DNA from: Opitutaceae bacterium
GTDB lineage: Bacteria > Verrucomicrobiota > Verrucomicrobiia > Opitutales > Opitutaceae
Direction: 5' to 3'
Length of the DNA stretch: 35,284 bases
Assembly (NCBI GenBank): GCA_023269565.1
Contig: JAHFTD010000018.1
Span: 1 to 35,284, forward strand
In this document: positions 25,029 through 33,899 of the stretch, in pieces
How positions within the stretch are numbered: the first letter of the stretch is position 1
Layout of the letters: every line of letters starts with the position of its first letter
Made by a program: the position numbers and the translations under genes
Notes under the pieces: generated by a model
The model's input: the letters and a program-made list of their open reading frames with translations, nothing else
What the model was told of the DNA's origin: nothing
Databases searched by the model: none

Positions 25029-26273
25029 TCAGGGCACCAGCTCGCACACGGGCACCTCGACGTCGCGCTCAGTGGCGCTGGCCAGGAAGGTGAACGTGAT
25101 TTTCGCGGCGGTGCGGAGCAAGGCGCCGAAGCGCTCCTGGTCCCACTTCGCGACCGGCTCGCCATTGATGCGCACGCAGAGATCGCCCACCTGCACGGGC
25201 AGGGTGGCCGCGGGCGTGTCCGGCACGACTTGCAGCACACGCCAGTAGGCGGGGGAGCGGCCGAAGGACAGGCCCGAGCTGCGCCGGGCCTCCATTTTCA
25301 CCGGTCCGGCGGCGTCGCGCACGAAAGTGACGAGCCGCCGGCGCTGGTCGAAAGTGACGGAAAAATGCCGGAGAAATTCCCCGCCGATCGACGACAACTG
25401 GTCGGTGAGATCCACCACGGGCTGTTCGATGATGTGGCTGCCGAGGAGCAGATCCTGGGCGAGCCGCCCGGTGGTTTGCGGGCGATTGCCGCCGAGCGAG
25501 GCGACGAGCGAGCCGACCCGCGGGCCGCTGAGGAAGCGCGGGTGGAGGCCGGCAGGGTTGAGCGTTAGCGGACCGTCGCTGCCGGAGTCGATCAGCGCGT
25601 AGAACGACTCGTTACCCAACTGCACGGGGATGAGCGGCGTGCCCTGTTCGTCGTTGAAGGCGAGGGTCGACGTGCGCTCTGCTTGTCCGGGCGCGACCGG
25701 TGCGGCCGGTGACGGCGCAACCACCAGCCTGGAGCCGGGGTAATCGAGCGTGAGCAGGGCGCCGTGAAACAGGGGGAAGCCGATGATGCCGTCGACCGGC
25801 AGACCGAGATGGCTGGAGAGATCGGCGAAGTTGAAGACGAGCACGGCGACCTTTTCGAATTTGGCCTGGCCGATCCAGAGCCGGCGCAGGGTGGCGGCGG
25901 GGAGCTCGAGGTCGGCGCCGTCGGCGCCGCGAACGTGAACCTTGCCGCGCTGGGCGGGACGCTTCTCCTTGAGGCGGAGCGCGGCGGCCAACTCGGGCGA
26001 GACGATTGTGGCCGTGGAGCCGGTGTCGATGAGGAAACGCCGCACGCGGCCATCGTCCTGCCTTGATTCGATGAGAAAAAAATTGCCGACGATGCGGGCG
26101 GGAACGATCGCGACTTGGGTCTCGACCACGGTGCGCCGGGGCCGGCTCGGCAGCGTCGTGCAGCCGGCGAGGAACAACAGACAGACGACAACAGACCGGT
26201 AAGAGAAAACCTTGGCGGAGCCGCGATGAATCCGCCGCCTAACGAAAATTGAGATTCTGGATCCGGAAATCAT
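25029..26273 (-). CDS. lipoprotein with two retropepsin-like aspartic protease lobes and a PDZ domain
   Basis: 414 residues from the ATG at 26273, which overlaps the MFS stop in ATGA. A hydrophobic stretch ends in FLAGC, so Cys38 is probably lipidated. Lobe 1 carries FLIDTGSTATIVSP (Asp83-Thr-Gly) and the later hydrophobic GIIGFPLF. Lobe 2 carries ALIDSGSDGPLTL (Asp229-Ser-Gly). Residues about 331-400 are PDZ-like (PAYWRVLQVVPDTPAATLPV, GDLCVRINGEPV). Both catalytic aspartates are present, so a pseudosymmetric single-chain protease acting in the periplasm is likely. Residues 2-9 derive from a dispersed repeat. Its substrate is unknown, and coupling to an MFS exporter gives no obvious clue. 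Confidence 0.8.
   Translation of the reverse strand: MISGSRISIFVRRRIHRGSAKVFSYRSVVVCLLFLAGCTTLPSRPRRTVVETQVAIVPARIVGNFFLIESRQDDGRVRRFLIDTGSTATIVSPELAAALRLKEKRPAQRGKVHVRGADGADLELPAATLRRLWIGQAKFEKVAVLVFNFADLSSHLGLPVDGIIGFPLFHGALLTLDYPGSRLVVAPSPAAPVAPGQAERTSTLAFNDEQGTPLIPVQLGNESFYALIDSGSDGPLTLNPAGLHPRFLSGPRVGSLVASLGGNRPQTTGRLAQDLLLGSHIIEQPVVDLTDQLSSIGGEFLRHFSVTFDQRRRLVTFVRDAAGPVKMEARRSSGLSFGRSPAYWRVLQVVPDTPAATLPVQVGDLCVRINGEPVAKWDQERFGALLRTAAKITFTFLASATERDVEVPVCELVP
26251..26268. repeat. partial heptamer-repeat copy at the start of the protease lipoprotein gene
   Basis: The plus strand reads GAGATTCTGGATCCGGAAAT. Its core ATTCTGGATCC equals the end of copy B in ispE (minus strand), 11 of 11 bases. 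It encodes residues 2-9 of the lipoprotein and directly follows the MFS stop, so the start codon of the downstream gene and the repeat adjoin. Confidence 0.5.
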
Positions 26274-27598
26274 TTGAGCGGCTGGGGGAGCGCGAGGCCG
26301 AGGCTGAGCGGCACCAGCAGAATGGCACCGGCGAGGGCAAAAGTGAATGTGCCGCCGGTTTGGAAAAAGAGCGTGCCAGCAACGACCGGGCTCGCCGCGC
26401 GGGCGAGGAAGCCGAGCGAGCGGAAGATGCCGGTGACGCGGCCCTGCTCCTCCGGCGCGGCGTAGAGCGAGACAAGGGAGGAGAGGCCGACGTTGGCGAA
26501 ACCCGAGCCGAGAGCGCACACCGTCAGGGCGGCGAACATCAGCGGCACGGACTGCGCCACGCCGACCCCGAAGCCGAGCGAGACAAAGCCGGCGGCGAGC
26601 CCGCCGATGCCGAGCAGCGCGGCGGCTTTCTCGCCGATTGCGGGCACCGCACGGCGCACCAGGAATCCCTGCGTGAAGATCGAGACAAGCCCGAGGTGCA
26701 CGAAGATGTAGGTGAGCTGCCGTGGCGCGTAGCCGAGCTTGTCGGCGGTGAAGAAGCTGATCGTCGTCTCGAAGAAACTGAAGGCAAAGGTGACAAGGAA
26801 CCCGACGAGGTTGACACGCCGCAGCGTGCGGTCGGGCAGGCGGACAAGGGCGCGCAACGGATGGCGCTCGCGCGGCGGTAAACCGGCGCGGCGATTCTCC
26901 GGGGGCAGGGTTTCGCGGAATCGTGCGGCAATCCACCCGAGATTGACAAGGCAGAGCCCGCACGCGATGGCCGCGGGCACGCTGAACGGGTGCACGCCCC
27001 AGGCCGCGAGGCCGGGCCAGCGGTCGAGCAGGCTGAGGTGCGCGGTGAGGCCGCCGATGGCCGGGCCGGTGAGGAAGCCGAGGCCGAAGGCGGCGCCGAC
27101 CACACCCATGCCCTTGGCGCGGTTGGCGCGAGTGGTGACATCGGCCACCGCGGCGATGGCGACGGCGAGGTTACCGCCCATGATGCCGCCGAGCACGCGA
27201 CCGGCGAAGAAGAGCGCAAAGGAACCGCTGAAGAACAGCACCGCGTAGCTGAGGGCGTTGCCGGCGATGGTCTGCAGGAGCACGGGGCGGCGGCCGAGGC
27301 GGTCGGAGCGGGCGCCCCAGACGGGCGAGAAGAAGAACTGCATCAGCGCGTAGACGGAGGCGAGCACGCCGCCGAAAAGCGCGGCGGTGGCCATCTCGGG
27401 CGCGTGCGTCCGGTGGGCGAGTGATTCGAGGCGCGCAATGAGGGCGGCGAACAGCCCATGGGCGTCCTCGTGCGCGAGATAATACTTGAGCAGCGCCGGC
27501 CCGAGCGGGAAGAAGATCGAGAACCCGATGAGGTCGATGTAGAGCGTCAGGAAGATGACGCCGAGCGAGAGCGGGCTCGGGGCGGAAGGGGCGGTCAC
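26270..27598 (-). CDS. MFS transporter, TetA/multidrug-efflux-like
   Basis: 442 residues with about 12 membrane helices. The motif between helices 2 and 3, WGARSDRLGRRPVL, is the MFS motif A of drug/H+ antiporters, and GAAFGLGFLTGPAIGG in helix 5 is the antiporter motif C region. A TTG at 27643 would add 15 residues; the GTG at 27598 is preferred because it starts near the first helix. A 58-residue loop between helices 1 and 2 (HEDAHGLFAALIARLESLAH...) is longer than usual. The stop overlaps the protease lipoprotein start. Probably exports small molecules; the substrate is unknown. Confidence 0.82.
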   Translation of the reverse strand: MTAPSAPSPLSLGVIFLTLYIDLIGFSIFFPLGPALLKYYLAHEDAHGLFAALIARLESLAHRTHAPEMATAALFGGVLASVYALMQFFFSPVWGARSDRLGRRPVLLQTIAGNALSYAVLFFSGSFALFFAGRVLGGIMGGNLAVAIAAVADVTTRANRAKGMGVVGAAFGLGFLTGPAIGGLTAHLSLLDRWPGLAAWGVHPFSVPAAIACGLCLVNLGWIAARFRETLPPENRRAGLPPRERHPLRALVRLPDRTLRRVNLVGFLVTFAFSFFETTISFFTADKLGYAPRQLTYIFVHLGLVSIFTQGFLVRRAVPAIGEKAAALLGIGGLAAGFVSLGFGVGVAQSVPLMFAALTVCALGSGFANVGLSSLVSLYAAPEEQGRVTGIFRSLGFLARAASPVVAGTLFFQTGGTFTFALAGAILLVPLSLGLALPQPLK

Positions 27599-27758
27599 GG
27601 ATTTCAGAGGCGGCAGCGTGAGAGTGAAACGACCGTAGCGCAAAAAGGAAGTGGCGGGCGGGGCGCAGCCAGCAGCGCGATTGGCGCGGCGCGGGAGCGG
27701 AGCTTATGCACCGGCAGCGGGGTGCGTCTCAACGCCCGGGTTCACGGGAGTCGGCTGG

Positions 27759-29033
27759 TTACAGTTTATACGGCAGGGGAAATTTTTCCGTCAGCGCGAT
27801 AACGCGCCGGCGGGTGGCGGCGAGGGTGTCAGCCTCGGCGGGCGTGCCGATGGCGGCGAGGACGCCGGCGATGAGTTCGGCGACCTGCCCGAATTCGGCC
27901 GGGCCGAAGCCGCGGGTCGTCATCGCGGGCGAGCCGAGGCGAATGCCGGAAGCCTGGAAGGGCGAGCGGGTCTCGAACGGCACGGTGTTCTTGTTGCAGG
28001 TGATATTGGCGCGGTCGAGGGTCTCCTGCGCGACCTTGCCCGTGAGGTTGGGGAGTTTGGCGCGGAGATCGACGAGCAGGAGGTGGTTGTCGGTGCCGCC
28101 GGAGACGAGGCTGTAGCCGCGGGCGGTCAGGGCGGCGGCGAGCGCCCGGGCGTTCTGCACAACCTGCTGGCTGTAGATCTTGAAAGCGGGCTTGAGGCAC
28201 TCGCCGAAGCAGACGGCCTTGGCGGCGATGACGTGCATGAGCGGGCCGCCCTGCGTGCCGGGAAAGACGGCGGAGTCGACGGCCTTGGCGTGCGCGGCGC
28301 GGCAGAGGATGAGGCCGCCGCGCGGGCCGCGCAGGGTCTTGTGCGTGGTGGTGGTGACGAAGTCGGCGTGCGGCACGGGCGAGGGGTGCACGCCGGCGGC
28401 GACGAGGCCGGCGATGTGCGCGATGTCGGCAAAGAGATAGGCGCCGACGGAGCGGGCGATCTCGCCCATGCGCGCGAAGTCGATGATGCGCGAATAGGCG
28501 GAGGCGCCGACGGTGATCATGCGCGGTTGCTCGCGGAGTGCGGTGGCGGCAAGCTCGTCGTAGTCGATGAGGCCGTTGTCCTCGCGGACGCCGTATGGGC
28601 AAAACCGGTAGAGCTTGCCGGAGAAATTGGCGGGATTGCCGTGGGTGAGATGCCCGCCGTGACTGAGGTTCATGCCGAGGACCTTGTCGCCCGGCTGAAG
28701 GACGGCGGCGTAAACGGCGGTGTTGGCCTGCGCGCCGGAGTGCGGCTGGACGTTGGCGTGCTCGGAACCGAAGAGTTTTTTCGCGCGATCAAGGGCGAGG
28801 GTCTCGATCTGGTCGACGAACTCGCAGCCGCCATACCAGCGCCTGGCCGGATAGCCTTCGGCGTATTTGTTGGTGAGCACGCTGCCCTGCGCCTCGAGGA
28901 CAGCGGGGTAGGTGAAGTTTTCGGAGGCAATCAGCTCGAGATGGTGCTGCTGGCGCGCGAGCTCGCCGGCGATGGCGGCGTGCACAGCGGGATCGAGCTG
29001 AGCGAGAGGCTGGGCGGTGAGAGGGGAGGACAT
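27759..29033 (-). CDS. glyA: serine hydroxymethyltransferase
   Basis: Pyridoxal-phosphate enzyme interconverting serine and glycine while charging tetrahydrofolate with a one-carbon unit, in the cytoplasm. 424 residues, the standard length, from the ATG at 29033. The PLP lysine is in [14 protein letters not shown] (Lys232). [15 protein letters not shown] and the folate-side HSGAQAN are present, and [11 protein letters not shown] lies in the C-terminal domain. It follows the tyrosine phosphatase by 48 bases. About 160 bases without a recognised feature separate its stop from the MFS gene. Confidence 0.97.
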   Translation of the reverse strand: MSSPLTAQPLAQLDPAVHAAIAGELARQQHHLELIASENFTYPAVLEAQGSVLTNKYAEGYPARRWYGGCEFVDQIETLALDRAKKLFGSEHANVQPHSGAQANTAVYAAVLQPGDKVLGMNLSHGGHLTHGNPANFSGKLYRFCPYGVREDNGLIDYDELAATALREQPRMITVGASAYSRIIDFARMGEIARSVGAYLFADIAHIAGLVAAGVHPSPVPHADFVTTTTHKTLRGPRGGLILCRAAHAKAVDSAVFPGTQGGPLMHVIAAKAVCFGECLKPAFKIYSQQVVQNARALAAALTARGYSLVSGGTDNHLLLVDLRAKLPNLTGKVAQETLDRANITCNKNTVPFETRSPFQASGIRLGSPAMTTRGFGPAEFGQVAELIAGVLAAIGTPAEADTLAATRRRVIALTEKFPLPYKL

Positions 29034-29081
29034 GAACGGGAGGACGAGGATAAATTCAGAGGAAGGAGGCAAGGTGCGGGC

Positions 29082-29561
29082 TCACTTGGCCGGCAGGATG
29101 GCCTTGAGCAGGTCGATGATGCCGGGGACGGCCTCGACCATCTCGTCGCGGCAGGCCTCGTAGAGCTTGAGCGGGCCGCCGTAGGGATCGGGGATCTCCT
29201 GATGGTCGGGCAGGAACTGGCGGAACAAGTATAAGTGGCGCGGGACGGGCGCGGCCTGAAGTTGGATGATGGCGCGGTGGGACTCAGTCATGCAGAAGAC
29301 GGCGAGCGAGGCGTCGAGCAATTCCTGGGTAAGCGGCCGGGCGCAATGTCCGGCGATGTCGATACCGACGCGCTTGAGCGCGAGAACGGAATTCTCGGAA
29401 ACCAGGTCGCCGGTGCGGGCGGCGATGCCGACGGAGACGACGGGGAGGGACTTGAGCGGCTCGGGCTGGGCGGAGAGGGCGTGCGCCAGCAGCCCCTCGG
29501 CCATGGGACTGCGGCAGATGTTCGCCGTGCAAACGAGGAGAATGTGGCCGGGCGCGGGCAT
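29082..29561 (-). CDS. low-molecular-weight protein tyrosine phosphatase
   Basis: Cytoplasmic phosphatase of about 159 residues, the normal size. The P-loop VCTANICRSPMAEG near the N-terminus has the catalytic CX5R (Cys11 to Arg17) followed by Ser18, and the acid/base aspartate is in IPDPYGG. The ATG at 29561 sits just before the P-loop, as expected. Members either counter tyrosine kinases of exopolysaccharide export (Wzb type) or act on other substrates; no kinase or polysaccharide gene is nearby. It begins just after a heptamer repeat and reads toward glyA. Confidence 0.9.
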   Translation of the reverse strand: MPAPGHILLVCTANICRSPMAEGLLAHALSAQPEPLKSLPVVSVGIAARTGDLVSENSVLALKRVGIDIAGHCARPLTQELLDASLAVFCMTESHRAIIQLQAAPVPRHLYLFRQFLPDHQEIPDPYGGPLKLYEACRDEMVEAVPGIIDLLKAILPAK

Positions 29562-29571
29562 CCTGAGAGCG

Positions 29572-29606
29572 GTAAGCAGTAAGCAGTAAGCTGCAAGCCA
29601 AAGACT
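29572..29606. repeat. heptamer tandem repeat (GTAAGCA)
   Basis: GTAAGCA, GTAAGCA, GTAAGCT, GCAAGCC and AAAGACT follow each other at exact seven-base spacing between the secreted-protein gene and the phosphatase gene. The unit differs from the CAGAATC repeats, but the period and the intergenic placement (11 bases upstream of a start) are the same as in copy A. Confidence 0.7.
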
Positions 29607-29619
29607 GGCCGCCGGCCGG

Positions 29620-30261
29620 CTACCGCGGGCGGAGCGCAAGGAGGGCGCGGTGGAGGTGCAGGGCGCGCTGCAAGACGCGGTCGGTGGGCGGCGGCACCTT
29701 GCCCGGGGGAGCGGCGGCATTCCCGGTGGTGGGATTGGGAAGCGGCGGAGGCGCGGGGTTGGAATTGCCGTTCCGGAAATCCTGCACGAGCGAGGACTCG
29801 TCGTAGCGTTCCTTTTCGATCTTTCCGGTGATCAGGGCGGAGAGCGGCGTGCCGGTTTCCAATGCGTCGTAAGCCTGCCGGTCGGCCGCAGGCGTTTGTT
29901 GCACGGTGATTTTCGGAGCAGGGTTCAACTGCGGAATGCCAAGGGTGAAGGCGTTCGCGGGCAGGGTGGCGGCGAGGCCGTCCGGAGTCGCCGGGCTGAG
30001 CAGAACAAAGAGTGTCGCTGCGGCGGGCCGGCGGGCCAGCGAGTCCTGCAGAGTCTTGAGGGAGCCCGGAGGGGCGTCGATATAGCGGAGATCGAGCACC
30101 AGCGCGCGGCTGTCGCGCACGGCAGCGTCAATCGATTGGTAGTCCGCGGCAAGCGAATGGACTCGCAGATAGGCGAGACCTTGGCCGAGGTCGGCCGGTG
30201 CGGTGGCAAGAGCCGAGGACAGAAAACTGAGGACGATGAAAAGAAGGAGCAGGTGTTTCAT
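29620..30261 (-). CDS. secreted protein of unknown function
   Basis: 213 residues from the ATG at 30261, which overlaps the purD stop in ATGA. A clear Sec signal (MKHLLLLFIVLSFLSSALA) with cleavage after ALA is followed by a domain with predicted alternating strands and helices (SRALVLDLRYIDAPPGSLKT, ATLFVLLSPATPDGL). The last third is proline-rich (NPAPPPLPNPTTGN) and the C-terminus is basic. The two Leu/Val-rich segments with DLRY recall S41 peptidase-like or tail-associated domains, but no catalytic motif could be assigned. Position suggests co-transcription with purD and the small gene ahead of it. Confidence 0.7.
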   Translation of the reverse strand: MKHLLLLFIVLSFLSSALATAPADLGQGLAYLRVHSLAADYQSIDAAVRDSRALVLDLRYIDAPPGSLKTLQDSLARRPAAATLFVLLSPATPDGLAATLPANAFTLGIPQLNPAPKITVQQTPAADRQAYDALETGTPLSALITGKIEKERYDESSLVQDFRNGNSNPAPPPLPNPTTGNAAAPPGKVPPPTDRVLQRALHLHRALLALRPR

Positions 30262-31547
30262 GGACGATGAAGCTGCCGCGCGCCGATATCGCGGCGATAG
30301 TATTTGGAGGCGCATTGGATCTGCTCGCAAGCCGCATAGGCGCGAGTGGCGGCCTGGCGGAGTGTGGGGGCCAGGGCGGTGACGCCGAGCACGCGGCCGC
30401 TGCTGGTGACCAGCTGGCCAGCGGTATCTCGCGCGGTGCCGGCGTGAAGAATGGAGGTTTGCGGCGGCAATTGGGCGGGAAGAGTGATAACGTCGCCCTT
30501 GGGAAATTTTTCCGGATAGCCCTTGGCCGCGATGACGACGCAGATGGCGGCGTCGGGCCGCACTTCGAGTTGCAGGCCGCGCAGTTCGCCGCGGGCGGCG
30601 GCCCAGAGCAACGCGAGCACATCGGTCTGAAGGCGGGGGAGCACGACCTGCGTCTCGGGGTCGCCGAAGCGGGTGTTGTATTCCAGCACACTCGGACCGG
30701 AGGGAGTGAGCATGAGGCCGATAAACAGCGTGCCGCGGAAATTGATGCCCTCGGCGGCGATGGCGTCGACGGAGGGGCGCACGATTTCGCGGTCGATGTG
30801 CGCGAGCAGTGCGGGTGTGACGATCTCGGCAGGTGAGTAGGCGCCCATGCCGCCGGTGTTCGGGCCGGTGTCGCCCTCGCCGATGCGCTTGTGATCCTGC
30901 GAGGTCGGCAGGATGACGTAGTCGCGGCCGGAGACGACGACTAGGATTGAGGTTTCATCTCCGGTGAGGCAGTCCTCGATGAGAATCGGGCTGCCGGCGG
31001 CGCCGAATTTATTTCCCGCAAGCATGTCATGCACGGCGGACTCGGCTTCGGCGGGCGTCTGCGCAACGATCACGCCTTTGCCGGCGGCAAGACCGTCGGC
31101 CTTGATGACAATCGGGGCGCCGCGTTTTTTCAGGTAGTCGAGTGCGGGCTGCACCCCGGTGAAAATGCCGGCGGGCGCCGTGGGGATTTTGTGTTTCAGC
31201 AGAAGTTGTTTCGTGAAGACCTTCGAGGCTTCGAGGCGGGCGCCGTCGGCCTTGGGCCCGTAGGCGGGGAGGCCGGCCTTGGTCAGTTCGTCGACGAGGC
31301 CGAGCGAGAGCGGCATCTCGGGGCCGACGACGACGAACTCGATCTTTTCCCGTTGCGCGAGCGCGACGAGCCCGGGGATGTCGTCGGCCGCGACGGGGAA
31401 GCAGGCGGCGTCCTGCGCGATGCCGGCATTGCCCGGGGCGCAGAGCACACGCGGCCTGGCGGGTGATGCGAGCAGGGAGCGAACGAGCGTGTGCTCGCGT
31501 CCGCCGGAACCGACAACGAGGACGGAGCAGGGAAGGGAAATGGACAC
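30258..31547 (-). CDS. purD: phosphoribosylamine-glycine ligase
   Basis: Second step of purine synthesis: joins glycine to phosphoribosylamine using ATP. 429 residues, normal length, with the N-terminal VLVVGSGGREHTLV and the ATP-grasp blocks IVIKADGLAAGKGV, DHKRIGEGDTGPNTGGMGAY and LEYNTRFGDPETQ, all intact. The start is the GTG at 31547; upstream in-frame codons would overlap the preceding gene's stop. Seven bases separate it from the 80-residue gene, and its stop overlaps the secreted-protein start. Confidence 0.96.
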   Translation of the reverse strand: MSISLPCSVLVVGSGGREHTLVRSLLASPARPRVLCAPGNAGIAQDAACFPVAADDIPGLVALAQREKIEFVVVGPEMPLSLGLVDELTKAGLPAYGPKADGARLEASKVFTKQLLLKHKIPTAPAGIFTGVQPALDYLKKRGAPIVIKADGLAAGKGVIVAQTPAEAESAVHDMLAGNKFGAAGSPILIEDCLTGDETSILVVVSGRDYVILPTSQDHKRIGEGDTGPNTGGMGAYSPAEIVTPALLAHIDREIVRPSVDAIAAEGINFRGTLFIGLMLTPSGPSVLEYNTRFGDPETQVVLPRLQTDVLALLWAAARGELRGLQLEVRPDAAICVVIAAKGYPEKFPKGDVITLPAQLPPQTSILHAGTARDTAGQLVTSSGRVLGVTALAPTLRQAATRAYAACEQIQCASKYYRRDIGARQLHRP

Positions 31548-31554
31548 GTGATAA

Positions 31555-31797
31555 TCAGGCGGAACCGGCGGCGACGAGGACGTCGCGCCAGTCGCGTTGC
31601 GCAAGCCCGAGTTGCTCGTGGAAGCGGGCTAAGTCGCCGGCGGCGAGATGCAGGATCGCAAGATGGACGCGTTCGCCGTTATTGTTGATCAAAGGGAGGT
31701 CGGCGGCCGCGAGTGCGGCGCAAACAAGCGCGGCATCGGAGGCGGCAAACATTGTTTTGGCTCTTTGCCGGACAGCGGGTGTGATCGCGACGTTCAT
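31555..31797 (-). CDS. small protein of unknown function between LOG-family and purD genes
   Basis: 80 residues from the ATG at 31797. No family was recognised. The sequence is soluble and mostly helical (RQRAKTMFAASDAALVCAAL, ARFHEQLGLAQRDWRDVLVA) with a central INNNGERVHLAILHLAAGD. It sits 15 bases after the LOG-domain gene and 7 bases before purD on the same strand. Codon composition matches neighbouring genes, so it is likely real and co-transcribed. Confidence 0.65.
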   Translation of the reverse strand: MNVAITPAVRQRAKTMFAASDAALVCAALAAADLPLINNNGERVHLAILHLAAGDLARFHEQLGLAQRDWRDVLVAAGSA

Positions 31798-31812
31798 GCA
31801 CACGGAGGCGCG

Positions 31813-33726
31813 TCAGAGGACCTGCAGGGTCTTGCGGTAGAACTTGACGACTTCGCTGGGGTCGTCGGTGAAGAGGACATAGTCACTCATCCAGGCCGGG
31901 GTGCGCTCGGTGGCGATCATCGTCTGGAACTGGCGCTTGAGGTCGGACCAGTAGCCGGCGCCGTAGAAAACGTAGGGCGTGCGCGGACGGATGCCGAGTT
32001 TCATGTTGCAGAGCTCGATGCCGATTTCCTCGAGCGTGCCGACGCCGCCGACGTTGAAGATGCAAAAATCGGCGACCTCGAACCATTTTTGGCGGAAATG
32101 TCGCGAGGTTTCCTGGAAGGTGTTGAAGAAGTCGACGCCGAGCTCGGGCGGCTGCGCCTCGAGTTCGAGGAAACAGGCGCCGGTGAGCGCGCCCTTGTTG
32201 CTGGCGGCCTCGGTGGCGAGGCGCATGACGCCGCCGCCGCCGCCGGTAAGCATGCCGATGTTGGGGCCGATGAAGGTCGTGAGCTGGTCGACGAGGGAGG
32301 CGATGCGGGTGGCGTCGTCGGCGTCGAGGGCCACGGCGGAGCCGTAGAAGGCGAGGATGGCGCATTCTTGGAAGCGGCGGGCCATTTCCTCGCGCATAAA
32401 GAAACCATGCCCTTTCTTGTAGGTGTGAAGGTAGAGGTCCTTCGTTATCTCGTCATACCAGTAGACGGGGATGCCGAGGGAGTAGAAGGTGTCGAGCCGG
32501 GCGTGGGCGCTACTGGAGAGGAAATAGCCGTGCGTGCGCGAGGCCTTGCGGAAGATGAGGCGGCGGAGCTGGAGGTCGCCAAGACGGGTGACGAGCTCGA
32601 TGTGTTCAAGCAGATCAGGGAAATAGTCGACGACGAGCGTGTCGGCGCCGTCAGGCGCGGTGTCGAGGGCCTGGATCATCGTGCGTGCGCCGAGCGGGCA
32701 AGCCTCGGTCTCGAGGAGCTTCTTCAGTTCCTCGTCGTTGGCGCGGACGACGACGGCGCGGTTTTCCATTGTCGCGGTCCGGCCGCGGACGGTGACCTTG
32801 GTCCGAGGGCGGGCCTCGCCGCTGTCACGGGCGGGGAATTCGTCGAGGCACTTGTAGAGGGAGGCGGTGGTGGCGAGGAGGCGCTGGCGGCGCTTGGCGA
32901 GGGACTTGAACTCAGGATCCTCGGGTGGCGGGGCGCGGAAGACCTCAACGGAGACCATGGGATTTACCACGGGCTGGTCACCCTTGTTGTAGATCTCGAG
33001 CATGACATTCGTGCCGAAAGTCTTGATCGGATCGAGAAGGACCGCGCTGGTGTGGAGGCCGAAGTTGCCCTCGCCAGGTTTGAGGACGACAAAGTGCTCC
33101 TTGAGAAACATGGAGCAGCTGGTGAGGATGCCGGAACGCGGGGGGATGGCGAGCGGGGTGGCGTCGTGGCGGAGCTGGACCTTGTCGAGGAAGCCGCGGC
33201 CGGCAAAGCCGCTCACAATGTGCTCGAAGTTGAGGCGTTGCAGCCGGGGGTTGAGCGTATAACTGACCTGATGCGGTGTGAAAAAAACGCGGCCGCTGCT
33301 GTCGATGGAGAGAGTCTTGGGGAGCTTGAGGCGGTTGTCCTTCACGGCCTCCCAGATTTCGGTGGAGGAGAGTTTGGCGCTGGCGGGGGCGTAGAAGAGC
33401 CGGCCGACGGGCACGCCGGAGCGGAGTAATTTTTTCCAGTAGGACGCATTGGGAAAACTAGGATCGAAGAGCGAGGCTTCAACTTCCATCGCAAGCCGGT
33501 TGCCATCGACGGTGACCGGGCTGCGCGAAAGCATCTCGATGCCGATGCGGGCGAGTGAGCTGCGCTCGGTGAACTGGAGTTCCGCCAGGTGCGCCTTGAG
33601 AAATTCCATTTCGGCGGGATGGCGCGGCCAAAAGGCGAGAGTGAGGGCCACGGTATCGCTGTTCCGGGCGGGCTTGACCGTCAGAATCTGGCCGTCGGTG
33701 CTGTGCCAGAATTGGTTTTCGTTCAT
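31813..33726 (-). CDS. large protein with a C-terminal LOG (Rossmann/lysine-decarboxylase-like) domain
   Basis: 637 residues from the ATG at 33726. The last 180 residues (455-637) resemble the LOG/TIGR00730 family, which includes cytokinin-type nucleotide 5'-monophosphate phosphoribohydrolases: YGSA (461-464), GGGGGVMRLATEAA (495 on) and VGGVGTLEEIGIEL (559 on). The usual PGGxGTxxE has Val in place of Pro. The first 450 residues are not a known family to me; they contain strands and helices, no signal peptide, and segments such as TSCSMFLKEHFVVLKPGEGN. Ordinary LOG proteins are about 180-250 residues, so this is a fusion. Function of the N-terminal part is unknown. Divergent from the FKBP gene. 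Confidence 0.75.
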   Translation of the reverse strand: MNENQFWHSTDGQILTVKPARNSDTVALTLAFWPRHPAEMEFLKAHLAELQFTERSSLARIGIEMLSRSPVTVDGNRLAMEVEASLFDPSFPNASYWKKLLRSGVPVGRLFYAPASAKLSSTEIWEAVKDNRLKLPKTLSIDSSGRVFFTPHQVSYTLNPRLQRLNFEHIVSGFAGRGFLDKVQLRHDATPLAIPPRSGILTSCSMFLKEHFVVLKPGEGNFGLHTSAVLLDPIKTFGTNVMLEIYNKGDQPVVNPMVSVEVFRAPPPEDPEFKSLAKRRQRLLATTASLYKCLDEFPARDSGEARPRTKVTVRGRTATMENRAVVVRANDEELKKLLETEACPLGARTMIQALDTAPDGADTLVVDYFPDLLEHIELVTRLGDLQLRRLIFRKASRTHGYFLSSSAHARLDTFYSLGIPVYWYDEITKDLYLHTYKKGHGFFMREEMARRFQECAILAFYGSAVALDADDATRIASLVDQLTTFIGPNIGMLTGGGGGVMRLATEAASNKGALTGACFLELEAQPPELGVDFFNTFQETSRHFRQKWFEVADFCIFNVGGVGTLEEIGIELCNMKLGIRPRTPYVFYGAGYWSDLKRQFQTMIATERTPAWMSDYVLFTDDPSEVVKFYRKTLQVL

Positions 33727-33899
33727 GGGATTGAGCAGGATGAAAGACCGGATAGAGGCTGACAAGACGGGATTGCGGTGGCGCGGGGAGGGGAATCATC
33801 GCCAAAGGAGGTTGATTTTTGCCGGGCACCCGCCAAGTTGCGCGCTTTCCACGGCACAAAACCGTCCGGGCCGTTTCTCAACCGGGCACGATTCCCTCC

